From Acidobacteriota bacterium (GTDB taxonomy: Bacteria > Acidobacteriota > Terriglobia > Terriglobales > Acidobacteriaceae), in contig JAKCDN010000037.1 in assembly GCA_021841795.1 (NCBI GenBank), positions 1-13,152 of the forward strand: DNA of 13,152 nucleotides, in the 5' to 3' direction. A program made the position numbers and the translations under genes. Below, in pieces: positions 6,849-13,152 of this stretch. Position 1 is the first letter of the stretch. Each line of letters starts with the position of its first letter. Below the pieces are notes generated by a model. That model saw nothing but the letters and a program-made list of their open reading frames with translations, was not told the origin of the DNA and did no database searches.

Positions 6849-9800
6849 TCAGGCGGGTCTGTCGGCATCGAGCCGGCGGTTACGGGTGAGTAGGAAATAG
6901 ACCAGCGGGGTGACGATGAGGCTGAGAACCATGGAGATGACAAGGCCTCCGATGACGGCGATGGCGAGGGGCTGGAGCATCTGCGATCCGGCACCGAGAG
7001 CGAAGGCCAGAGGCAACATGCCGCAGATGGCGGCAAGCGCGGTCATGGCGATGGGGCGGAGGCGGCGTTGCGCGGCGTGGAGCATGGCCTCGCGGGCGGA
7101 GGCTCCCTGGGCGCGGAAGCGCTCATCGGCATCGAGGAGCAGGATGCCGTTTTTCGCCACGATGCCGATGACCATGATCAGCCCCATGAACGAGGCCACA
7201 TTGAAGGTGGTGTTGGTGAGGAGCAGGGCCAGAATAACCCCGGAGACGGAGAGCACAGACGAGGTGAGAACCGCAATGGGAGCAGGAAAGTTACGAAACT
7301 CAGCCAGCAAAACGCCGAAGACGAGGGCCAGTGCGAGGATGAGAACCTGCAAGAGATCGCGGAAGGACTTTTGCTGCTCCTCGTAGGTGCCGCCGTAGAC
7401 GACGCGGACCGATGGGGGCAGGTGAAGCTGGGCGACGGTTTGCTGCACCTTCTGCATGGCCGAGCCGAGGTCAGAGCCTTCAAGGCGGCCGGTCACGGTA
7501 ATCATCTGCTGCAGATTCTCGCGCAGGATTTCATTTTGCGGGGGCAACTGTTCGATGGCGGCCAGGGAGCCCAGGCTGGCGGTGTGCCCGGAAGAGCTGT
7601 TGAACACCGTGTCCTCAATCGCAGAGAGCGAACTGCGGTGAGAATCATCGAGACGCACGCGAATGGTGTAGGGACGATCGTTGGCGATGAGGGGATTGGC
7701 GGGGGTGACGCCGTCGAGGATGGATGTGGCGTCGAGCGAGATCTCACTGGGCGTGAAGCCGAAGCGCGCGGCCACCTGCGGATCGACGTGAAACTCAGTA
7801 GCGGGTCCGCTGATGGTGTTTTCGACGCCGTTTTCGACATCGACGACGCCGGGGATCTTGCCGATGGCGTCGCCGACGCGCGGTCCGAGCTGGTTGAGCA
7901 GACCGGAGTCGGTGGAAAAGATCTTGATCTGGATGGGTTCAGGGGCGTTGGAGAGGTCGCCGATCATGTCCTGGAGAACCTGCGTGAACTCGACATCGAG
8001 CTCCGGCTCGGTGGACCGGATCTGCAGGCGCACGTCATTCATCACATCGTCGATGGAGCGACTGCGGTGGGATCTGAGCTTGACAGTGAAGTCGCCGGTG
8101 TTGGCTTCAGTAACGGCGGCGAGGCCCATCTGCAAACCGGTGCGGCGCGAGATGGTTTCGACTTCCGGAGTGGCCTCGAGGATGCGCTCGACGTGCTGGA
8201 GGACGCGATTGGTTTCAGCCAGGGAGCTGCCGGCAGGCATGATGTAGTCGAGGATGAATCCGCCCTCGTCCATGCCGGGCAGGAGGTCAGAGCCGAGCAT
8301 GCGATAGCCTCCCCAGGTGGCCAGGACGAGCAGGACACAGATGCCGCCGATCCAGAGAGGCTTGGCCAGAGCCCACTCCAGAGCGCGAGCGTGAAGATGG
8401 AGGACACGCTGCATGAGGCGGCCGGCGGGGTGATCGTGCTCGACCGAAGCGTCGCCGTTCCGTGGGGAAGTGCGGTCGTCGTTGGCGGGTGCGCGATCGC
8501 GGAGGAGAACGTAGCTGAGTCCGGGAGTCCAGGTGAGGGCGAGCGCCAGCGAGGTGAGCAGCGCGGCGGTCATGGTAACGGCGAGGGCGCGGAAGAAGAT
8601 GCCGGTGACGCCGCTGACAGCGACCAGGGGCAGGAAGACGACCACCGGCGTAATGGTGGAACCGATGAGCGGGGTGGTGATCTCCCGGAGCGCCTTGCGG
8701 ACGGCCTCTGTACGCGATTCGCCTGAGTCGCGATGCAGGAAGATGTTTTCAACGACGACGATGGCATCGTCAATCACGAGGCCGATGGCGGCGGCGAGTC
8801 CGCCGAGCGTCATCAGGTTGAAACTTTCACCGATGAGCCAGAGGGCGACGAACGTGATGGCGACAGTGACGGGAATGACGAGGCCGGCGATCAGCGAGGA
8901 GGTCCAGTCGCGCAGGAAGAGGAAGAGGATGACACAGGCAAGAGCCAGGCCGATGAAGATGGCGTCGCGCACGCTGGAGATGGAGTCGCGCACGAGCTGC
9001 GACTGATCGTAAAAGACGCTGAGCTGGACACCGCGCGGCAGCTTGGATTTAAGCTGTGCGATCTGGACGGCGACGGCATCGGCGACGGAGACGGTGTTGG
9101 ACGAGGGCTGGCGGGCGATGTTGAGCAGGACCGCGTTTTTTCCGTTGGCGGTGACCGTGGTGTAGACGGGCATGGTGGCCTGCTCAACGGTAGCCACATC
9201 GGCGACGCGCACCGGGGCGCCGGCGGGCGTGGTTTTGATGACCAACTGCTTTAAGCCGTTGACGTCGTGCACCTGAGAGCCGACGAGGCCAAGGATCAGC
9301 TCATGGTTGGCCTCATAGAGGCCGGGCGAATCGACGATGTTCGAGGCCTGGATTGCGTTGACGAGGTCAGAGATGGTGACGCCGGCGGCCTGAAGGAGGG
9401 CCAGGTTGGGGACGACGTGGAACTCAGGCACCTGACCGCCCTGGACGGTGACCGTGCTGACGCCTTCAACACGGTTGAGCGGCGGCTTGAGCTCGTAGGT
9501 GGCGATCTCCCAGAGCCGGGTTTGGGGAACCGAGTCGGAGGTAAGGCTGTAACCGAGAATGGGAAACGTAGCGAAGGTGAGGCGGTTGGTGGTGATGCGC
9601 GCAGTGGGCGGCAGGCCCTGCTCAGCCTTGGCCAAGGCCGCATCCACGAGCTGCAGCGACTGCACCATGTCCACCTGCCAGTTGAAGAAGAGACTGACTT
9701 CGGCCGAGCCGCGGCTGGTGGTGGAGCGCACCATCTGCAGGCCGGGCACGGTGTTCACCGCATCCTCGATGGGGCGGGTAACGGTGACCTCCATCTGCTC

Positions 9801-10004
9801 GACGGGCATGACGCCGTTGTCGACGCCAATGACGACACGGGGGAAGTTGGTCTCAGGGAAGACCGAGATCGGCACCTTGAAGGCCAGGTAAACACCGGCC
9901 AGCGTAAGCATGGCAGCGAAGAAAAAGATGGTGCGCGTAGACCGGGCGAGCCAGAAGGACTGGGAGGATTCGCCCGGGCGCTTGTCAGGCGCTTCAGGGA
10001 TCAT
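6849..10004 (-). CDS. RND efflux pump, inner-membrane permease (AcrB/CzcA superfamily)
   Basis: This 1051-residue protein is the proton-driven inner-membrane subunit of a tripartite efflux system. It has the two-fold repeated RND layout: a first membrane helix at about 25-42, a large periplasmic loop, helices from about 345 to 500, a second helix start near 551-567, a second periplasmic loop, and helices from about 883 to 1040. The proton-relay residues are intact: Asp412-Asp413 in GLVIDDAIVVVEN (helix 4) and Lys951 in GIVAKNGILLLD (helix 10). Some segments, such as LLPGMDEGGF (574-583) and the region around 675-698, recall CzcA-type metal pumps. The overall pattern fits the broad multidrug group too, so I do not assign a substrate. 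ATG 10004 overlaps the adaptor stop as ATGA, with AGGAG 7 nt upstream. It must be translationally coupled to the adaptor gene. Confidence 0.95.
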   Translation of the reverse strand: MIPEAPDKRPGESSQSFWLARSTRTIFFFAAMLTLAGVYLAFKVPISVFPETNFPRVVIGVDNGVMPVEQMEVTVTRPIEDAVNTVPGLQMVRSTTSRGSAEVSLFFNWQVDMVQSLQLVDAALAKAEQGLPPTARITTNRLTFATFPILGYSLTSDSVPQTRLWEIATYELKPPLNRVEGVSTVTVQGGQVPEFHVVPNLALLQAAGVTISDLVNAIQASNIVDSPGLYEANHELILGLVGSQVHDVNGLKQLVIKTTPAGAPVRVADVATVEQATMPVYTTVTANGKNAVLLNIARQPSSNTVSVADAVAVQIAQLKSKLPRGVQLSVFYDQSQLVRDSISSVRDAIFIGLALACVILFLFLRDWTSSLIAGLVIPVTVAITFVALWLIGESFNLMTLGGLAAAIGLVIDDAIVVVENIFLHRDSGESRTEAVRKALREITTPLIGSTITPVVVFLPLVAVSGVTGIFFRALAVTMTAALLTSLALALTWTPGLSYVLLRDRAPANDDRTSPRNGDASVEHDHPAGRLMQRVLHLHARALEWALAKPLWIGGICVLLVLATWGGYRMLGSDLLPGMDEGGFILDYIMPAGSSLAETNRVLQHVERILEATPEVETISRRTGLQMGLAAVTEANTGDFTVKLRSHRSRSIDDVMNDVRLQIRSTEPELDVEFTQVLQDMIGDLSNAPEPIQIKIFSTDSGLLNQLGPRVGDAIGKIPGVVDVENGVENTISGPATEFHVDPQVAARFGFTPSEISLDATSILDGVTPANPLIANDRPYTIRVRLDDSHRSSLSAIEDTVFNSSSGHTASLGSLAAIEQLPPQNEILRENLQQMITVTGRLEGSDLGSAMQKVQQTVAQLHLPPSVRVVYGGTYEEQQKSFRDLLQVLILALALVFGVLLAEFRNFPAPIAVLTSSVLSVSGVILALLLTNTTFNVASFMGLIMVIGIVAKNGILLLDADERFRAQGASAREAMLHAAQRRLRPIAMTALAAICGMLPLAFALGAGSQMLQPLAIAVIGGLVISMVLSLIVTPLVYFLLTRNRRLDADRPA

Positions 10005-11311
10005 TCGTCAGCTCCTGCCGCCGGTCCGACCTTGACCTGGGTTCCTTCGTCAAGCGCGTAGGCGCCGCCGGTGATGACGAGGTCAGCGGGGGCGAGGCCG
10101 GTGAGCACCTGCACATCCACGCCGTTGTCGATACCCAGCGTGACGGGTTTGCGATGGGCCGCGCCATCACTGCCGACGATCATGACCGACCTGGAGCCGT
10201 CGTCCGCGGTGACAACGGCGGATTCAGGGATCGTTAACGCCTGAGCAACGCTTCTGCCCTTGATGAGGACTTTGACGGGTGATCCGGCTTTGAAGCTGCC
10301 GCTGCGGTTTTCAATTTTGAGCCAGACCTCGATGGTGGTGCTTCCGGGGTCGAGCGCGGGGCTGATCATGGAGACCTTTGCCGACGCGGAACGGTCCGCT
10401 CCGGGTACGCGCACCTGCGCGACGTCGCCGAGTTTCATTTGCTGCGCGAGGCCGGCAGCGATGTGGGTTTTGGCAAGGAGCGAGCTGGTGTCCATGACGG
10501 TGATGAGCGGCGCTCCGGCGGAGGGAGTTTCGCCGGCGAAGAGCGGCCGGTCAGTGACCACGCCGTCGATGGGACTGCGAATCTCAGAAAAGTCGACCTG
10601 GGCCTGGGCGCCCTTGTATTTGCCTTCGGCGGAGGTCAATTGACCTTGCGCCGCCTGCAGCGCGGCCGCGCGGCTGACCGCACGCAGGGACTGGAGATGC
10701 TTGGCGGCTGCGTCGTAGGCGGCCTGGGCCTGCACCAGCGCAGCCTGGGCGGTGTCGAGGTCGCGGCCGGGAATGGCACCCTCGGCGAAGAGCTGCGTAC
10801 GGCTCTTGACGATGCTCTGGTTGAGGTCGAGGTTGGCTTTGGCCTGGGCCAGGTCCGACTGAGCCTTCAGCGTGTCTTCCGGAACCTGGGCTTTGGTGGT
10901 TGTGGCATAGGTTGCCTGAGCGGCTTCGAGGGAGCCCTTATTGTCCATGGCGGCGGCCACGAGGTCAGAGTTTTCCAGGATTGCGAGAAGCTCTCCGGCT
11001 TGCACCTTCTGGCCGCGATCCACGTAGAACTTTTTGACCGGCGCCGCGATCTTGGGAACAATCGCAGCCTGGGTGACGGGGGCGAGAATGGCGTCGGCGC
11101 TGATCTGCTCGGCGATAGGCCCCTGCTCAGGGTGCTCGGCCTGCACGGTGACCTGAACGGCCGGGGCTTGTTCCTTTTTGCAGCCCGACAGAAACGCGAG
11201 CGCCAAAGCGATGGCAATGGCCGCTCCTGCCGGCATGGAGACGCCGGTCAGGTGTTTCTCGCCCAGCCGGCTGCTGCCTATGAAGTTTGCTGTTCGCTGT
11301 CTGCTGTCCAC
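10001..11311 (-). CDS. Periplasmic adaptor lipoprotein of RND efflux system (membrane fusion protein)
   Basis: This protein links the RND pump to the outer-membrane channel. A lipobox, FLSGC, follows a hydrophobic stretch, so it should be lipid-anchored and face the periplasm. After it come the first lipoyl half (around APVKKFYVDRGQKVQAGELL), a long Ala/Gln-rich alpha-hairpin of coiled-coil type, the second lipoyl half (IRSPIDGVVTDRPLFAGE), a beta-barrel and a membrane-proximal domain. The start is uncertain. GTG 11311 has AAGGA (11326-11322) 10 nt upstream and supplies the positive charges a signal peptide needs, giving 436 residues. ATG 11236 gives 411 residues but has no ribosome binding site and no charge before the hydrophobic part. 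If GTG 11311 is right, the first codons run through a 7-nt quasi-repeat. The stop overlaps the pump start by 4 nt. It is the second gene of the efflux operon. Confidence 0.92.
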   Translation of the reverse strand: MDSRQRTANFIGSSRLGEKHLTGVSMPAGAAIAIALALAFLSGCKKEQAPAVQVTVQAEHPEQGPIAEQISADAILAPVTQAAIVPKIAAPVKKFYVDRGQKVQAGELLAILENSDLVAAAMDNKGSLEAAQATYATTTKAQVPEDTLKAQSDLAQAKANLDLNQSIVKSRTQLFAEGAIPGRDLDTAQAALVQAQAAYDAAAKHLQSLRAVSRAAALQAAQGQLTSAEGKYKGAQAQVDFSEIRSPIDGVVTDRPLFAGETPSAGAPLITVMDTSSLLAKTHIAAGLAQQMKLGDVAQVRVPGADRSASAKVSMISPALDPGSTTIEVWLKIENRSGSFKAGSPVKVLIKGRSVAQALTIPESAVVTADDGSRSVMIVGSDGAAHRKPVTLGIDNGVDVQVLTGLAPADLVITGGAYALDEGTQVKVGPAAGADE

Positions 11312-11324
11312 GGTTCTCTGTTCC
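11283..11324 (-). repeat. 7-nt quasi-repeat (six units) between the tolC-like and adaptor genes
   Basis: On the - strand six consecutive 7-base units can be read: GGAACAG, AGAACCG, TGGACAG, CAGACAG, CGAACAG and CAAACTT. The consensus is close to nGAACAG. The stretch covers the ribosome binding site and possible GTG start of the adaptor gene. It resembles in wording the 8-nt repeat in egtB. Repeats of this kind can shift by slippage and so change the spacing or reading of the gene start. Confidence 0.55.
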
Positions 11325-11339
11325 TTGGTACCGGCCTTT

Positions 11340-12755
11340 TTACATCGTCCCGGTGAGAGTCTGCAGCGCCGCCCGCGCGGTCTCATAGCGGACGCGGCCG
11401 TCTTCGCGCGCGTTTTCCGCGGCGACGTAAGTATTTTCAGCGTCCACCACTTCAAGCACGGTAGCTTCGCCGCCCAGGTAGCGCATTCTGGTCAAGCGAA
11501 GGCTCTCGGCAGCGGTAGCGACGCTGGTATCGAGCGAGGTGAGCTGATCCTGGGCTGTCCGCGCTTCGGAATCGGCTTCTTCGAGTTGCGCGACGAGCCG
11601 CCGCTGGGTGTTGGTGAGCGCCACGCGGGCGGCTTCGCGGCGAATCTCGCTCTGCTTGACCTTGTGCTCGGTGGCCAGCCAGTCCCAGACGGGGAGATTC
11701 ACGGTGAAGACGGTGGAGTAGCCGAGATTATGCGGCTGGACGGGCGGGCCATTGAGAGTGGTGATCGGCGCGTTCACGGCAAATTGATTGGCGTCGATGC
11801 CGTAAAGGAAATCGAGCCGCACATCGGGCAGGTAGGCGGCGCGCGCGGCCAGCACGTCGGCATTGCTGGCGCTCAGCGCGGCCACGGCGCCTTTGAGCTC
11901 AGGATTGTGCCGGACCGCGGCAGCATCGATGTCGGCACGCGAAGCCAGCGGCTGCGCCACTGCGGCGGCGCTGAGCGTATACGGTGTGCGCGGATCAGAA
12001 AAAAGCAACACGCCCAGTTCCAGCCGCGCCTTCTCGGCGGCGACCTGCGCGTCCTCGAGATCGCGGCCGCGCTGTTGCTCGACGAGCTGCGCTTTCACGA
12101 CGTCCGCATGAGCGGCTTCGCGCGCCTGCTCCCGCTCACGGGTGAGCTTTGTGAAGCCGGCGGCTTCATCGCGCGCCTGTTCAGCGACCTTCAACTTTCG
12201 ATCGGCGGCGATGGAGCTATAAAACAAGCCGACGACCGCGGCCACCAAACCACGACGCGCGATCTCCTGCTGGGCCGAGGCCATGGCCGCATCGGCGTCG
12301 GCGCGATGCACGGCCGCCGGTCCCGCGAGATTCAGCGTTTCGCTGACGACGCCCTGCGCGATGTATTCCCATGGCCGCGCATCGGCGGAAACGAACCTTG
12401 GCAACGGCGCGTTTAGCTCGCCCGCATCGCCGTCGGAGGTGACTCCGTTGGGCTGCACATAGATGTCCTGGCTCTGGAGGCGCGCCGAGGGCAGCAGGCT
12501 CGCGCGGGCAATGGAGCGGTCAAGAGCCGCGGACTGGCTGTTGGCCCTGGCCGCGGCATAGCCGGGCTCGTTGGCTTCAGCCTGGCGGATGGCATCATCC
12601 AGTGTGATCACGACCGGCGCGCTGCCGGCAGGAGCAGCCGCGGCCGCATCACTCAGCGCCTGTCCGCGGGCCCCGACGGCCATGGCCAACAGCAAAAAAA
12701 CGATGCTCCGCCGGGCCGCAAGGAAAAAGCGCAACGGCTCTCCGCCGCGAGACAT
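11340..12755 (-). CDS. TolC-family outer-membrane efflux protein
   Basis: This is the outer-membrane channel of the tripartite efflux system. The mature protein has two copies of the OEP repeat. The first begins at VITLDDAIRQAEANEPGYAA, and the second ends in the typical RYLGGEATVLEVVDAENTYV segment. Long Ala/Glu/Arg-rich helices between them form the periplasmic barrel. A signal peptide with an Arg pair (AARRSIVFLLLAMAVGARGQA) is present. I chose ATG 12755 (471 residues) because GGAG lies 6 nt upstream. The same frame stays open to ATG 12767, GTG 12770 and TTG 12776, which lack a good ribosome binding site. It is the first gene of the operon, followed by the adaptor and pump genes on the same strand. 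A palindrome 73-87 nt upstream may be an operator. Confidence 0.93.
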   Translation of the reverse strand: MSRGGEPLRFFLAARRSIVFLLLAMAVGARGQALSDAAAAAPAGSAPVVITLDDAIRQAEANEPGYAAARANSQSAALDRSIARASLLPSARLQSQDIYVQPNGVTSDGDAGELNAPLPRFVSADARPWEYIAQGVVSETLNLAGPAAVHRADADAAMASAQQEIARRGLVAAVVGLFYSSIAADRKLKVAEQARDEAAGFTKLTREREQAREAAHADVVKAQLVEQQRGRDLEDAQVAAEKARLELGVLLFSDPRTPYTLSAAAVAQPLASRADIDAAAVRHNPELKGAVAALSASNADVLAARAAYLPDVRLDFLYGIDANQFAVNAPITTLNGPPVQPHNLGYSTVFTVNLPVWDWLATEHKVKQSEIRREAARVALTNTQRRLVAQLEEADSEARTAQDQLTSLDTSVATAAESLRLTRMRYLGGEATVLEVVDAENTYVAAENAREDGRVRYETARAALQTLTGTM

Positions 12756-12827
12756 GTTCCACTCCATCACACTCAAAAGGATACATTCCGAAGCTGAAAT
12801 CTGCCTGAATGGCGGAGAAAAGCTGCG

Positions 12828-12842
12828 CCGAGGTCACCTCGG
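12828..12842. promoter_or_regulatory. 15-bp palindrome, candidate operator of the efflux operon
   Basis: CCGAGGT-C-ACCTCGG at 12828-12842 is a perfect 7-bp inverted repeat with a single central base. It lies in the 184-bp gap between the divergent tolC-like gene and the gene starting at 12940. Its size and symmetry suit a dimeric repressor of the TetR or MarR kind, families that often control RND operons. No regulator gene is in the window and I found no convincing -35/-10 pair next to it, so the role is inferred. The gap holds no further feature I can support. Confidence 0.45.
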
Positions 12843-12939
12843 ACAAGGGAAATGAGCGACCCATAGCGGGCATGGTCGCGGGGAATGTTTTTGAGGAAGA
12901 ACTCCCGTATCCGCCCCTGCTCTGCGATACTTGTTTGTT

Positions 12940-13152
12940 ATGCCGATTGACGACCTGCAGCAGGCTGCTGAAAAGATTGCCGGATTTCTGAACTCCGTGA
13001 ACAAGCTGGGCGGATTGCGCCTGAAGTACCGCATCTCTGCGGGAGAGGCTCCGCACGAAGATGGCGATGGCGAGGCACGGGCGGTTCTGAACGTGGAACT
13101 TGCCGGTCCGGACATGCCGCTGGTGATTCAGCACAATGGCGAGCTGCTGCGT
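12940..13152 (+). CDS. Start of a Jag/R3H-like RNA-binding protein (cut by window end)
   Basis: Only the first 71 codons lie in the window and the frame is open to the last base. The segment VLNVELAGPDMPLVIQHNGELLR (about 49-71) resembles the KH part of Jag/SpoIIIJ-associated proteins, where a GxxG-type loop (here reduced to HNGE) precedes a helix. Full-length relatives continue into an R3H single-strand nucleic-acid-binding domain, which would lie beyond the window. The first 25 residues form an amphipathic helix. ATG 12940 has no ribosome binding site. The sequence TGCGATACT at 12922-12930 looks like an extended -10 box and would start the transcript within a few bases of the ATG, so the mRNA may be leaderless. 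The frame choice is sound; the family call is tentative because the conserved part is cut off. Confidence 0.6.
   Translation, partial: MPIDDLQQAAEKIAGFLNSVNKLGGLRLKYRISAGEAPHEDGDGEARAVLNVELAGPDMPLVIQHNGELLR

Noticed and set aside
7068..8726. A 552-codon open frame on the + strand, and several others of 100-300 codons, opposite the RND, adaptor and TolC-like genes
   Set aside because: They lie antisense to clear, motif-bearing genes. Their products are rich in Gly/Asp/Glu/Val/Arg with no recognisable domain, as expected from the complement of GC-rich codons.
1..13152. CRISPR array, insertion sequence or integrase gene
   Set aside because: I looked for evenly spaced identical repeats, terminal inverted repeats with a transposase, and tyrosine or serine recombinase motifs on both strands, and saw none.

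Overview
The window looks like the chromosome of a GC-rich, Gram-negative soil bacterium, most likely of the phylum Acidobacteriota (class Terriglobia). This is inferred from the kind of genes present, the GC-rich codon use and a tripartite efflux system. No marker gene here proves the taxon.

Positions 1-2600 read as an accessory island. About 690 bases without a recognisable gene come first. A tight two-gene operon on the + strand follows: an FRG-domain protein (692-1507) and, 3 nt later, a stand-alone DUF262 protein (1511-2596). These genes are visibly less GC-rich than the rest of the window, and they lie directly off the 3' end of a tRNA-Glu(TTC) gene (2797-2874, - strand), a classic island insertion position. 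Both families are poorly characterised. DUF262 is the N-terminal domain of the GmrSD and BrxU phage-restriction enzymes, so an anti-phage or nucleic-acid-targeting role is a fair hypothesis, not a demonstrated one.

Positions 3084-5519 hold two ergothioneine genes on the + strand. egtB encodes an iron-dependent sulfoxide synthase and egtD the histidine trimethyltransferase. EgtD makes hercynine and EgtB attaches the sulfur. No egtA, egtC or egtE lies beside them. A perfect 11-bp hairpin overlaps the egtD stop codon and separates it from the convergent gene that follows.

Positions 5535-12755 are all on the - strand. In transcription order they are a TolC-like outer-membrane channel, a periplasmic adaptor lipoprotein, an RND inner-membrane pump (start overlapping the adaptor stop by 4 nt) and a secreted GH27 alpha-galactosidase 82 nt downstream of the pump by the preferred start. 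The first three form a complete tripartite efflux operon; the galactosidase is an unexpected neighbour. A 15-bp perfect palindrome lies upstream of the tolC-like gene and is a candidate operator.

The window ends inside a + strand gene (from 12940) whose start resembles Jag/R3H-type RNA-binding proteins. Two short-period quasi-repeats, one inside egtB (8-nt period) and one between the tolC-like and adaptor genes (7-nt period), are built from similar GAACA/GACA words and may belong to a dispersed repeat type.
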